This document shows positions 34,092 through 43,123 of a stretch of DNA of 64,000 nt, one piece after another. Source of the stretch: Thermohalobaculum sp039028795 (lineage in GTDB: Bacteria > Pseudomonadota > Alphaproteobacteria > Rhodobacterales > Rhodobacteraceae). Location: assembly GCA_039028795.1 (NCBI GenBank), contig JBCCHJ010000009.1, positions 52,465 to 116,464 of the forward strand, given 5' to 3'. Position 1 is the stretch's first letter. Each line of letters begins with the position of its first letter. The translations under genes and the position numbers were made by a program. The notes under the pieces were generated by a model, which was given only the letters and a program-made list of their open reading frames with translations, did not search any database and was not told the origin of the DNA.

Positions 34092-35624
34092 CTACGATGC
34101 ACGCAAAGCGATCTGTTCCTTGCGCCGGACAATGAAGGCAGAAAGCTCTTCCTCTACTGCAGGATCGAGCTTTGGTTGTTCATAGGCCGCCAGCAGATCC
34201 TGGACCCGAGCAGATGCCCGAGTTGCAGCATCCTGGGCGCCATCCGCCTGCCATTGCTCGAAGGGTTTGGCATCCGCGTTGGCCGGGCGAAAAAATGCCG
34301 TTTCGAAATTCGCATGGGTATGGGCCGCGTTCAGGAAATGCGCCCCGGGGCCAACTTCGGCAATCGCGTCCAAGGCTTGGGCTTTCTCGGACAAATCCAG
34401 TCCCTGGGCAAAGGCCGCAACCTTGCCGCAGAGGTCAGCATCCATCACGGCCTTTTCCAACCCATGGACCAGGCCGCCTTCCAGCCAGCCGCCCGCATGG
34501 TTAACAAAGTTTGCCCCGGCCAGAACGGCTAGCATCAAGCCCCAGGTGCCCTCTTCCATGGCTTGACCATCGGGAACCTTCGAGGCAGTCAGCGCGCCGA
34601 CCGTATGGAAGGGAACACCCAGACGCCGGGCCAGTTGACCTGCCACCAGCATCAGGTGCCCGCTTTCCGGCGTGCCAAACGTGGGTGCACCGGATTGCAT
34701 TGAAATCGTCGAAGCGAAGGATCCCATTAGGCAAGGCGCGCCAGGCCGAACCAGTTGGGTTAGCACCAAGCCCGCCAGCGCCTCAGCCAGCACTTGCGCC
34801 AGTGTACCTGCCGCTGTGCAGGGCGACATCGCCCCGGCCAGGGTCCAAGGCGTTGCCGCCACTGCCTGGCCTGCGGCAGCGTAAGTGCGCAAAGCCCCGG
34901 TCATGCTTTCATCCCAGACCAGGGGCGCGTTCGAATTAGCCACCGTGTAGAAGACGTTGTTGCTGCTCACAAAATCCGCACCAAAGACGATCTTCGCCAT
35001 GTCGATGCTGTCCTGCGCCCGGTCGGCACCGATCAGCGCCCCAAACACCGCCCGGTCTGAGAGACGGAAGTGGCTGGCCAGCATATCCAGGTGCCGGGTT
35101 TCCGGGGGTAGATCCACTGGCTCGCAAATAACGCCGCCAGAATGGTGGTATTCTGGCATGGCGTGGCACAGCTTGATCAGCGTCTCGAAATCCTGATGGG
35201 TTGCGTAACGCCGCCCACCTTTCAGGTCATGAACAAACGGCGGACCCCAGCCCGGGGCCAAAACGGTGTTCGCACCACCCAAAACAACCGAGTTCTCAGA
35301 GTTCCGCGCATGCTGCGGGAATTGAGAAGGTGCTGTTGCCTGGACAAGCGCCCTGGCATGGCCTGGCTCGAACCGGACCCTGTTTCCATCCACCGAGGCC
35401 CCAGCCTGGCGAAATAGATCCAAGGCCACCGGGTCGTCCCGCACCTCGACCCCGATCTCGGCCAAGATCTGATCGGCGTTTGCCTCGATCAGTTCCAGTC
35501 CTTCCTCGGTCAGGATGTCGTAGGTCGTGATCCGCCGGGTGATGTAAGGCGCACGCGGAGCTTGGGCCTTAGCCCGATGAGCTCGGCGTCCTTCGCGGCC
35601 TCCGGTACGGGTGCGCCCGGCCAT
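34092..35624 (-). CDS. Trimethylamine methyltransferase (MttB) family protein, non-pyrrolysine
   Basis: A 510-aa TIM-barrel methyltransferase of the MttB superfamily. Characteristic segments are ILTEEGLELIEANADQIL, GGRRYATHQDFETLIKL and ESGHLMLVAGQLARRLGVP. The reading frame has no internal amber codon, so this is a pyrrolysine-free member. Characterised relatives demethylate glycine betaine or other quaternary amines using a corrinoid protein. No corrinoid protein or reductive activase gene lies nearby. The basic N-terminal 28 residues are typical of roseobacter homologues. It diverges from a class III aminotransferase across a palindrome. Confidence 0.85.
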   Translation of the reverse strand: MAGRTRTGGREGRRAHRAKAQAPRAPYITRRITTYDILTEEGLELIEANADQILAEIGVEVRDDPVALDLFRQAGASVDGNRVRFEPGHARALVQATAPSQFPQHARNSENSVVLGGANTVLAPGWGPPFVHDLKGGRRYATHQDFETLIKLCHAMPEYHHSGGVICEPVDLPPETRHLDMLASHFRLSDRAVFGALIGADRAQDSIDMAKIVFGADFVSSNNVFYTVANSNAPLVWDESMTGALRTYAAAGQAVAATPWTLAGAMSPCTAAGTLAQVLAEALAGLVLTQLVRPGAPCLMGSFASTISMQSGAPTFGTPESGHLMLVAGQLARRLGVPFHTVGALTASKVPDGQAMEEGTWGLMLAVLAGANFVNHAGGWLEGGLVHGLEKAVMDADLCGKVAAFAQGLDLSEKAQALDAIAEVGPGAHFLNAAHTHANFETAFFRPANADAKPFEQWQADGAQDAATRASARVQDLLAAYEQPKLDPAVEEELSAFIVRRKEQIALRAS

Positions 35625-35669
35625 GGGATCCTCCTCTGTCGCAAATTGACTTGAGAACCGCGATCAGCC

Positions 35670-35693
35670 CGTGTCAACCAATTGGGCGACACG
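35670..35693. promoter_or_regulatory. Nested palindrome between mttB-family and aminotransferase genes
   Basis: The outer arms CGTGTC (35670-35675) and GACACG (35688-35693) enclose a central CCAATTGG (35678-35685), giving 20 of 24 symmetric positions. It sits in the 90-bp divergent region, 22 bp before the aminotransferase start, so one repressor could control both genes. Confidence 0.5.
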
Positions 35694-35714
35694 CATGTCG
35701 CAGAGGGCACAGCA

Positions 35715-37022
35715 ATGGACCATCCAACACCCGATTGGGATCAGACCGCCACGCTGGCACGACGGGAAAAGTTCTATGCCGCGTCTCAGCGGTCCTTCAT
35801 GCCATACCGCGAGCCACTGATATTCAAGCAGGGCAAGGGCCAGTACCTTTGGGATGACGCGGGGCAGCAATATACTGACCTGCTGGGGATGAATGTCTGC
35901 ATTTCTGTGGGGCATGCACATCCAGTGGTGACCGCGGCGGTTAAGGCGCAGGCCGAAGAACTTGCCCATTGCACGGCGATGTTCTGTCACCCGACGCCTG
36001 CGCATCTGGCCGAGGAACTAGCAGCCACCATGCCGGAAGGCCATGACTGGCAGGTGCATTTCACCAATTCCGGGGCCGAGGCGATTGATCTGGCGCTGAT
36101 GATGACCCGGGCGGCGACGGGCAATGTCGACTTCCTGGCGTTGCGGTCGGGATATCACGGCGTGACCTATGGTGCCCAGGCGCTGACCGGGATCGCCGGG
36201 TTTCGCCACAACCAGACCATGGTGGCAGGCGTCCACCATATCGCCGAGCCCAATCAATACCGTGGGATCTTCGGGCCTGAGCTTGACCCCTACCTGGACG
36301 AGATCGACCACACGTTGACTGGGGCGACCTCGGGCAAGCTGGCCGGGATGATCATAGAGCCGCTGCAGGGATACGGTGGGATTGTTGAGATGCCCCAAGG
36401 CTATATCAAGGGCGCCGCCGAACGGGTCCGTGAGCGGGGCGGGTTGCTGGTAGTTGATGAGGTTCAATCGGGCTTTGCCCGCACCGGCTCGGCCTTTTGG
36501 GCGTTTGAAACCCATGACGTTGTCCCGGACATCATGGTCTGTGCTAAAGGGATTGGGAACGGATATCCCCTGGCCGCCGTCGTGGCGCGACGTGAGATTG
36601 CCGATGCGCTGGAAGGCAAGTTCCTCTTCCACACCTATGGCTGCAATCCGGTGTCCTGCGCTGCGGGACGGGCCGTCCTGCAAGTTTTGCGGGAAGAGAA
36701 ACTGCAGGACAATGCAGCCCATGTTGGCGGAGCGTTGCTGGCGGCTCTAAGGGATCTGCAGCAGAAATACCGAGTGATCGGCGATGTTCGTGGCCGCGGC
36801 CTGATGCTGGCCATCGAGTTGGTTCAGGACCGAGCCTCGCGCGAACCTGATCCTGACACGACGACCGAGGTGTTCGAGGCTTCCCGCCGTCACGGCCTGG
36901 TGCTGTCCAAGTCTGGCCCGCACCGTTCCGTCCTGCGGATGGTGCCACCGCTGTGCCTGTCCATGAGTGATGTCGATCGGGTGGCCAGCGCTATGGACGC
37001 CTGTTTTGCCGAAGCGATCTAG
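35715..37022 (+). CDS. Class III pyridoxal-phosphate aminotransferase
   Basis: A 435-aa fold-type I aminotransferase resembling alanine-glyoxylate aminotransferase 2 and other class III enzymes. Features are GMNVCISVGHAHPVV, the PLP phosphate-binding NSGAEAIDLALM, the aspartate in LLVVDEVQSGFARTG and the Schiff-base lysine in VCAKGIGNGYPL. The ATG at 35715 has AGAGGGC upstream; a longer frame from 35682 runs through the operator region. Divergent pairing with an MttB-family gene suggests catabolism of a methylated amine or amino acid, which is inference. Followed by a cloverleaf-forming sequence. Confidence 0.9.
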   Translation: MDHPTPDWDQTATLARREKFYAASQRSFMPYREPLIFKQGKGQYLWDDAGQQYTDLLGMNVCISVGHAHPVVTAAVKAQAEELAHCTAMFCHPTPAHLAEELAATMPEGHDWQVHFTNSGAEAIDLALMMTRAATGNVDFLALRSGYHGVTYGAQALTGIAGFRHNQTMVAGVHHIAEPNQYRGIFGPELDPYLDEIDHTLTGATSGKLAGMIIEPLQGYGGIVEMPQGYIKGAAERVRERGGLLVVDEVQSGFARTGSAFWAFETHDVVPDIMVCAKGIGNGYPLAAVVARREIADALEGKFLFHTYGCNPVSCAAGRAVLQVLREEKLQDNAAHVGGALLAALRDLQQKYRVIGDVRGRGLMLAIELVQDRASREPDPDTTTEVFEASRRHGLVLSKSGPHRSVLRMVPPLCLSMSDVDRVASAMDACFAEAI

Positions 37023-37058
37023 CAAGTCTTCAGGCTCGGCGCTCTGAGTGTGCTACCG

Positions 37059-37129
37059 ACGGCCATGCGTGCAAACACGCTGAGAGCGCTAAGGCGCTCT
37101 CGCTGCCTGTTTTGCAGGCAGATGGCCGT
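37059..37129. ncRNA. 71-nt near-perfect four-way (cloverleaf) inverted-repeat element
   Basis: An outer stem ACGGCCAT/ATGGCCGT (37059-37066 with 37122-37129) encloses three consecutive hairpins. They are GCGTG-CAAA-CACGC (37067-37080), GAGAGCGC-TAAG-GCGCTCTC (37082-37101) and CTGCCTG-TTTTG-CAGGCAG (37103-37121). All 28 pairs are Watson-Crick; only loops and two junction bases are unpaired. It is not a tRNA: arm and loop sizes do not fit. It lies 37 bp after the aminotransferase stop and 127 bp before malonyl-CoA decarboxylase. It may be a structured RNA, a terminator or a palindromic mobile DNA element; strand is undetermined. Confidence 0.6.
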
Positions 37130-37255
37130 TAAGAGCCCGCAGAGACGACGGACTAAAACACGTTGGCATTGCACCCGCATTTCGACCAATAGCCAGGACA
37201 TCTCGTTCTTGCTGCAGTGCAAAATAAGTGAGACACTCGGTTTGAAGGAGCGGCC

Positions 37256-38554
37256 ATGACCAGATTCACTGCATTGGGCGATGTTTTAAGCTCGGTCATC
37301 GACCGGGGTGCGCGTTTGGTCGACTTTGGACTGTTCTCAAGCGACGCCCATCCTGAAGATCTCTGTCATGAGTTAATGTCGTCCAAAGGCGAGGCTTCGG
37401 GCGTCGCCTTGGCGCACCAGGTCCTTAACCTCTATGCAGAAATGGACGAGGACGCGCGCCAAAAATTTTTTTGGCATATGGCCCGCAGGTTTAACCCCGA
37501 TCCGGCCGAGGTCATGCAAACCGCACGAACTTATGCCGAAGACGCCTCCCCCGAGGCTCTGGCGTCGCTCTTCACCGCTGTCGAACCGCCGCGCCAAGAA
37601 CTGCTGCGTCGCTTGAACATGGCGCCTGGAGGGACCGAGCGCCTGGTTGCGATGCGGGCAGATCTGCTGAAGCGCGTCCACGATGACCCTTCGCTGAAAA
37701 GCATCGATTTCGATTTCCAGCACCTTCTGGCGTCTTGGTTTAACCGAGGCTTTCTGGTTATGCGGCCGGTGGATTGGTCCTCGCCCGCGATGCTACTGGA
37801 AAAGATCATCGCCTATGAAGCCGTCCATCAGATCAATGACTGGGATGACTTGCGCCGCCGGGTCGATCCGCCAGACCGGCGGTGCTTCGCATTCTTCCAC
37901 CCATCCATGCCGGACGAGCCGCTGATCTTTGTAGAGGTCGCCTTGACTGACAAAGTCCCTGGCTCGATCCAGGATGTTCTCAGCGAAGATCGCGATCCCG
38001 TGGATCCAGAGGCCGCGACCACAGCGGTGTTCTATTCGATCTCAAACTGCCAGGCCGGATTGGCAGGCATTTCCTTTGGCGCCTTCCTGATCAAGCAGGT
38101 CGCCCGGGATCTATCGGCGGCTCACCCCAAGCTGGAGACATTTGTTACCCTCTCCCCTGTGCCGGGACTGGTGCGCTGGATGCGCCAAGTCGCCCGTGAA
38201 GATTCCGACATCGAGGGCGCTTTGAACCTGGCGACTGGATCTTGGGTCGGCGACCCGAGTGCCAGCAAAGAGGCCGAGACAAAGCTAATGCCGCTGGCCG
38301 CGCGTTATTTGCTGACGGAAAAGCGGGGCGACCTGCCACTGGACCCCGTGGCTCGGTTCCATCTAGGCAATGGAGCGGAACTGCTGGCCGCACATTGGCA
38401 AGGAGACTTGTCCGATAAAGGATTGGAGCAGTCCTTCGGCATCATGGTCAATTACATGTACCGTCTGGACCGAATCGAGCAGAACCACGAAGCCTATCAG
38501 GCATCAGGTCAAATCGCGGCGTCGCGTGCCATACGCAACCATCTGAAGGTATGA
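37256..38554 (+). CDS. Malonyl-CoA decarboxylase
   Basis: A 432-aa enzyme converting malonyl-CoA to acetyl-CoA. A helical N-terminal domain (about residues 1-130) precedes a GNAT-like catalytic domain. Family motifs seen are HLLASWFNRGFLVMRPVDW, SISNCQAGLAGISFGAFLIK, the catalytic-site FVTLSPVPGLVRW (Ser) and DPVARFHLGNGAELL (His). The start follows GAAGGAGCGGCC, a strong ribosome binding site. No malonyl-CoA synthetase or malonate transporter is adjacent. Confidence 0.93.
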   Translation: MTRFTALGDVLSSVIDRGARLVDFGLFSSDAHPEDLCHELMSSKGEASGVALAHQVLNLYAEMDEDARQKFFWHMARRFNPDPAEVMQTARTYAEDASPEALASLFTAVEPPRQELLRRLNMAPGGTERLVAMRADLLKRVHDDPSLKSIDFDFQHLLASWFNRGFLVMRPVDWSSPAMLLEKIIAYEAVHQINDWDDLRRRVDPPDRRCFAFFHPSMPDEPLIFVEVALTDKVPGSIQDVLSEDRDPVDPEAATTAVFYSISNCQAGLAGISFGAFLIKQVARDLSAAHPKLETFVTLSPVPGLVRWMRQVAREDSDIEGALNLATGSWVGDPSASKEAETKLMPLAARYLLTEKRGDLPLDPVARFHLGNGAELLAAHWQGDLSDKGLEQSFGIMVNYMYRLDRIEQNHEAYQASGQIAASRAIRNHLKV

Positions 38555-38605
38555 AGATTTTCACCTGCTGAGCAGCACTTCCATGCTGCACACAAATGCA
38601 TACAT

Positions 38606-38623
38606 ATTTCGCATATGCGAAAT
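38606..38623. promoter_or_regulatory. Perfect 18-bp palindrome upstream of sdhC
   Basis: ATTTCGCATATGCGAAAT is fully symmetric and lies 86 bp upstream of the sdhC start, in the promoter region of sdhCDAB. It is a strong candidate operator. The regulator is unknown; its half-site ATGCGAAAT recurs upstream of luxR (24627-24635). Confidence 0.6.
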
Positions 38624-38708
38624 CAAAGGGGTGGCATCATTAACGACTGATAGGGTAAGGAAGGCGAGAACCCAGTGACAAGACCTATGCTTGTACGAGG
38701 ATCGCCAT

Positions 38709-39092
38709 ATGGCTGATGTAAATCGGGGTAATCGTCCGCTCTCCCCTCACCTTACAGTTTATCGTCCACAGTGGACGTCGATGCTATCAATTCTGCACCG
38801 GATGACGGGCATCGGGCTGACCTTTGGCACGGCCCTGATCGTAATCTGGCTGTTGGCTGCGGCAACAGGGCCGGATTATTTCGCGTTTGTTGATCGTCTG
38901 CTCACGACCATCATCGGTGATTTGATCATGCTGGGGATGACTTCCGCGCTGGCCTACCATACCTGCAACGGTGTTCGGCACTTATTCTGGGACGCAGGAT
39001 ATGGTTTTGACCTGAAGAATGCAGAGCTTTCCGGACGCGCCGTCCTCGGTGGGGCAGCTGCGTTGACGGGTTTGGTTGTAGTTTTAGCCTAA
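38709..39092 (+). CDS. sdhC: Succinate dehydrogenase cytochrome b556 subunit
   Basis: A 127-aa membrane anchor of complex II. The signature RPLSPHLTVYRPQWTSMLSI, then SILHRMTGIGL, is typical of SdhC. Three membrane segments follow, with the heme-ligand His expected in LAYHTCNGVRHL. The ATG at 38709 (MADVNRG) is preferred over one six codons upstream. First gene of the sdh operon. Confidence 0.95.
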   Translation: MADVNRGNRPLSPHLTVYRPQWTSMLSILHRMTGIGLTFGTALIVIWLLAAATGPDYFAFVDRLLTTIIGDLIMLGMTSALAYHTCNGVRHLFWDAGYGFDLKNAELSGRAVLGGAAALTGLVVVLA

Positions 39093-39105
39093 GGAGGACA
39101 GAGCG

Positions 39106-39486
39106 ATGAGCTATAAGACGCCAAAAGCCATGTCCGCAGGTCTGGGATCTGCAGGGTCCGGGACACATCATTGGTGGCAACACAGGGTATCATCCATTGC
39201 TCTGATACCTTTAACCATATTGGCGATTCTGCCGTTCGCCCAATCGCTTGGCAGTTCGCACACTGACGTATTGGCAACATATGCTAACCCATTCCATGCG
39301 ATCATCGCAGTGCTGTGGCTGGCTGTGACATTCCACCACTCGATGCAGGGTTTGCAGGTGGTGATTGAAGACTATGTCCATCACAAAGGCTGGCGCACAG
39401 CATTGCTTTTGGGAAACCAGATGTTCTGTGGCCTTTTTGGATTCGCCGGAATCTTCGCCATTCTTAAAATCGCCTTCACTTCCTGA
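39106..39486 (+). CDS. sdhD: Succinate dehydrogenase hydrophobic membrane anchor subunit
   Basis: A 126-aa three-pass membrane protein forming the quinone site with SdhC and SdhB. It has the family's HHWWQHRVSSIALIPL start and FHHSMQGLQVVIEDYVHHKG, holding the second heme/quinone region. It follows sdhC after 13 bp, with AAGGAGGAC as ribosome binding site. Confidence 0.95.
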   Translation: MSYKTPKAMSAGLGSAGSGTHHWWQHRVSSIALIPLTILAILPFAQSLGSSHTDVLATYANPFHAIIAVLWLAVTFHHSMQGLQVVIEDYVHHKGWRTALLLGNQMFCGLFGFAGIFAILKIAFTS

Positions 39487-39496
39487 GGGATTGATC

Positions 39497-41296
39497 ATGA
39501 CTGCTTACGAATACGTTGATCATACCTATGATGTTGTCGTTGTCGGCGCCGGTGGCGCAGGGCTGCGGGCAACCTTGGGCATGGCCGAACAGGGCCTGAA
39601 GACAGCTTGTGTGACCAAGTTGTTCCCCACCCGGTCCCACACCGTGGCAGCCCAGGGCGGTATTGCAGCGTCGCTGCGAAATATGGGGCCCGATAGCTGG
39701 CAATGGCACATGTACGATACGATCAAGGGATCGGACTGGTTGGGCGACATGGATGCCATGGAGTATCTTGCCCGCGAAGCCCCGGCCTCGGTGATCGAAT
39801 TGGAGCACTATGGCGTTCCGTTTTCGAGGACTGAGGACGGCAAGATCTATCAGCGTCCCTTCGGTGGCCACATGACGGAGTTCGGCGATGGACCTCCGGT
39901 TCAACGGACTTGCGCAGCAGCAGACCGGACCGGGCACGCGATCCTGCACACGCTTTATGGGCAGGCAGTCAAGAACAATGCCGAGTTCTTTATCGAATAC
40001 TTCGCCACCGACCTGGTCATGTCCGAGGACGGCGAATGCCAAGGTGTCGTCGCTTGGAAACTGGATGACGGCACAATTCACCGATTCAGCGCCAAAATGG
40101 TGGTCCTAGCTACTGGCGGCTACGGCCGGGCGTATTTCTCCTGTACATCAGCGCACAGTTGCACCGGCGACGGCACCGGGATGGTCTCACGCGCTGGCCT
40201 GCCCATGCAAGATATGGAGTTCGTGCAGTTCCATCCCACCGGCATTTACGGTGCAGGATGTCTGATCACAGAAGGGTCCCGTGGCGAGGGTGGTTATCTG
40301 ACCAATTCCGATGGTGAGCGTTTTATGGAGCGCTACGCACCATCCGCGAAGGACCTTGCGTCCCGCGATGTGGTCAGCCGGTGCATGACGATGGAAATCC
40401 GGGAAGGTCGGGGTGTTGGCGAAGAAGGTGACCACATTCACCTGAACCTGAACCACCTTCCGCCCGAAGTTTTGGCCAAGCGTCTGCCAGGGATCTCGGA
40501 ATCTGCCAAGATCTTTGCCGGCGTTGATGTCACCCGCGAGCCTATCCCCGTGATACCGACCGTGCACTACAACATGGGCGGCATCCCGGCGAACTACTGG
40601 GGCGAGGTGCTGACCCATGAGGATGGCTCCGATAGGATGGTGCCTGGCCTCATGACAGCGGGTGAGGCGGCGTGTTCTTCAGTGCACGGTGCGAACCGTT
40701 TGGGGTCGAATTCGCTCACAGATTTGGTCGTTTTTGGCCGCGCCTGCGCAATAAGGGCTGCCGAAATCGTCGATCCCAAAGCACCCAATCCTGATCTAAG
40801 CCGGGTGAGCCTGGATCATGCGATGTCGCGATTTGATGGCTTGCGTCATGCCAAGGGCGAGGTTCCGACGGCAAAGCTAAGGGCGAACCTGCAGAAAGTG
40901 ATGCAGGAGGACGCAGCGGTGTTCCGGACATCTGAGACGCTGAAACAGGGTTGCAACCGGGCATCGAAGGTTGACGCAGCTTTTGATGATGTGGCGGTAA
41001 CCGACCGGTCCCTGATCTGGAATTCCGATTTAATGGAAACGCTGGAGCTTTCCAACCTGCTGCCCAGCGCGCTTGCCACAGTCTATTCTGCCGAGGCGCG
41101 GGAGGAATCCCGCGGGGCCCACGCCCACGAAGACTACCCGGATCGCGACGATGAAAACTGGCGTAAGCACTCTCTGGCATGGGTCAATGGCGACATCAAA
41201 ATTGACTATCGCCCCGTGGTCACGGAGCCCCTGACACCTCACAATATGGGTGGCATAGACCCAGCCAAGATCGCACCGAAGGCACGTGTTTATTGA
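39497..41296 (+). CDS. sdhA: Succinate dehydrogenase flavoprotein subunit
   Basis: A 599-aa catalytic subunit that oxidises succinate to fumarate. The FAD-binding motif is VVVGAGGAGLRATL, and covalent flavin attaches to the His in TRSHTVAAQGGIAA (about residue 48). Active-site segments are QFHPTGIYGAGCLITEG and SVHGANRLGSNSL. The ATG at 39497 with TGAGGGA upstream is the start. A GTG 11 bp before the sdhA stop opens an inserted glycosyltransferase gene instead of the expected sdhB. Confidence 0.97.
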   Translation: MTAYEYVDHTYDVVVVGAGGAGLRATLGMAEQGLKTACVTKLFPTRSHTVAAQGGIAASLRNMGPDSWQWHMYDTIKGSDWLGDMDAMEYLAREAPASVIELEHYGVPFSRTEDGKIYQRPFGGHMTEFGDGPPVQRTCAAADRTGHAILHTLYGQAVKNNAEFFIEYFATDLVMSEDGECQGVVAWKLDDGTIHRFSAKMVVLATGGYGRAYFSCTSAHSCTGDGTGMVSRAGLPMQDMEFVQFHPTGIYGAGCLITEGSRGEGGYLTNSDGERFMERYAPSAKDLASRDVVSRCMTMEIREGRGVGEEGDHIHLNLNHLPPEVLAKRLPGISESAKIFAGVDVTREPIPVIPTVHYNMGGIPANYWGEVLTHEDGSDRMVPGLMTAGEAACSSVHGANRLGSNSLTDLVVFGRACAIRAAEIVDPKAPNPDLSRVSLDHAMSRFDGLRHAKGEVPTAKLRANLQKVMQEDAAVFRTSETLKQGCNRASKVDAAFDDVAVTDRSLIWNSDLMETLELSNLLPSALATVYSAEAREESRGAHAHEDYPDRDDENWRKHSLAWVNGDIKIDYRPVVTEPLTPHNMGGIDPAKIAPKARVY

Positions 41297-42380
41297 GGTA
41301 GCATATGACGACGCGATGCTGAAATTGCCGCCTTCCTTGAAGGCGCTGATACCTGACAGCGTCGCGCAATACCTGCCAAATTCACAGCGCAAACGACACA
41401 TCCAGACATTGCTTACAGCAGGCCAGGTGGTTAGGGCGGCTGAGCTTATCGCGCAATCTGACCCTTGGCCTGATGGCGCTTTGTGGGAGCAGGTGGATCT
41501 CTTCTTGGACGCGGCTCATTGGGACGAGCTGCCAAAGCTTCAACCATTGGCAGATCTTCGACCGGTCTTCGAGCGCGCGGTCTTCGAAGCCTTGGCGGGG
41601 ATTGCGGAGTTTGGCGTGGTATGGGCGCAACAACTTCTCGACGACCTCGGCAATGACCAGCGATGGGATGGCTTTCAGCGCATGTGCGCACGGGCATTGT
41701 CAGCCTTTTTGGCGATGCCGCGTCTGAAGCGTGATGTTCGTTTAGACCTAAGGCCTGGAATACTACAGTTTTGGGAGCAGGGCCAACCGCCTAGCGATCT
41801 GGCAGAACCCATGGCCGCCTGGCAACAACTTGCCGGCGGGGGATACCGTTTGCTGGACGGGACAGCGGCCCGGTCCTGGTTGGACACGCAGTACGGCACT
41901 GATGCCGTGACCACATACGATCTTTGCAGCCATCCTGCGATCAAAGCTGATTACTTGCGACTTGGATATCTTGCGAAACATGGCGGTGTCTGGATCGACG
42001 CCGATTCAAAGATGTCGCCAGGATTCTCCAATCTTTACGCAAGACTGGGTACTGAAACGGTGCTGTGGTTCAACACCAAGACTGGTCACTGGCTGAATGG
42101 GTTCATCGCCGCGCCTGAGGGCGATCCGCTGATGGCCCGGGCTTTCCACGATGCGGGTGCACGCATTCGCGAGAAGCCCGATCAGCACCCTTATCTATTG
42201 GCCGGGCCCGGACTTCTGACCGACACGATCCTCTGGATGCATAGGGATGGACTGCTCAAAGATACGGTGAACATCACAACCGCCGAGGTGAACCGTTCAG
42301 TCTTTGGTCAGATCAAGACCAATTACAAGAAGTCCGGGCTGGGCTGGCAGGACCAACTTGGTCAAGGCAGCGCCAGATGA
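41286..42380 (+). CDS. DXD-type glycosyltransferase (GT32-like) inserted in the sdh operon
   Basis: A protein of up to 364 aa whose C-terminal half has the GT32 (Gly_transf_sug) pattern. AIKADYLRLGYLAKHGGVWIDADSKM, read in pieces, holds the HGGVWIDAD motif with a DxD. The N-terminal ~150 residues are helical with no domain I recognise. The GTG at 41286 overlaps the sdhA stop; an ATG at 41316 (MLKLPPSL) is an alternative start. The 3' end overlaps the methyltransferase gene as ATGA. It probably transfers a sugar from a nucleotide donor; the acceptor is unknown. Confidence 0.75.
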   Translation: MFIEVAYDDAMLKLPPSLKALIPDSVAQYLPNSQRKRHIQTLLTAGQVVRAAELIAQSDPWPDGALWEQVDLFLDAAHWDELPKLQPLADLRPVFERAVFEALAGIAEFGVVWAQQLLDDLGNDQRWDGFQRMCARALSAFLAMPRLKRDVRLDLRPGILQFWEQGQPPSDLAEPMAAWQQLAGGGYRLLDGTAARSWLDTQYGTDAVTTYDLCSHPAIKADYLRLGYLAKHGGVWIDADSKMSPGFSNLYARLGTETVLWFNTKTGHWLNGFIAAPEGDPLMARAFHDAGARIREKPDQHPYLLAGPGLLTDTILWMHRDGLLKDTVNITTAEVNRSVFGQIKTNYKKSGLGWQDQLGQGSAR

Positions 42381-43123
42381 CTGATCCTTCGCTACCACGC
42401 CAGCGAAGCGCCGCAGACATGACCGAGAAGATGGATGTCCGCGCCCAGCGATCCATCGATCACGTGTCTGGGCTGGCTTACGGAAGAACTGAGCGAACAT
42501 GCCCGATATGCCAGTATAAAGGCATGTTCTCACCCGTACGGCATAAGCCAGAGATTTGGTGCCCATCCTGCGATAGCCGCCCCCGCCATCGGTTGGTGAA
42601 GCTTTGGATGGACAGGGCGATGGAACTGCAACCAGATGCCCGCGTGATTCATTTTGCTGCTGAGCCATGGGTTCGGGCGGAATTGGAGGGCCGGGGGGCG
42701 TCATACCAGACCGCCGACATCAATGACCTGTTCGAGTTGCAACTGGACATCACCGCGATCGATCTGCCCGATGCAAGTGTTGATATGATCATGGCCAATC
42801 ACGTGCTGGAACACGTAGACGATGCCAAGGCGTTCAAGGAACTCTATCGGATCCTGAAAACCGACGGACAAGCGGTGATCACGGTCCCGATGATTGAGGG
42901 ATTTGATCAGACATATGAAGATCCGGCCCATGACACCCCGGAACTCAGAAAACTGTACTACGGTGATCCAACGCACCTGCGCTGGTACGGGCGCGACGTT
43001 CGTGATCGATTTGCAGCGCCAGGGTTTCAAATTTCTGAATTTACCGCCCTTGAACCTGATGCAACGCACTATGCGTTGCACCGGGGCGAAAAGGTCTTCA
43101 TCGGCCGAAAGGGCGCGGCATGA
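42377..43123 (+). CDS. SAM-dependent methyltransferase with N-terminal zinc ribbon
   Basis: A 248-aa class I methyltransferase. The N-terminal part carries two CxxC pairs (CPICQYKG and CPSCDSRPRHR), which look like a zinc ribbon. The methyltransferase domain then follows, with its post-motif MIMANHVLEHVDDAKAF and FKELYRILKTDGQAVITVP. It is coupled by ATGA overlaps to the glycosyltransferase before it and the sulfotransferase after it. The HxLEHVxD signature is common in sugar- and lipid-modifying methyltransferases. Confidence 0.8.
   Translation: MTDPSLPRQRSAADMTEKMDVRAQRSIDHVSGLAYGRTERTCPICQYKGMFSPVRHKPEIWCPSCDSRPRHRLVKLWMDRAMELQPDARVIHFAAEPWVRAELEGRGASYQTADINDLFELQLDITAIDLPDASVDMIMANHVLEHVDDAKAFKELYRILKTDGQAVITVPMIEGFDQTYEDPAHDTPELRKLYYGDPTHLRWYGRDVRDRFAAPGFQISEFTALEPDATHYALHRGEKVFIGRKGAA

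Noticed and set aside
37059..37129. tRNA gene
   Set aside because: The cloverleaf outline is striking, but the arms are 8/5/8/7 bp with 4-, 4- and 5-nt loops, there is no 7-nt anticodon loop and no TTC motif, and no CCA-like end.
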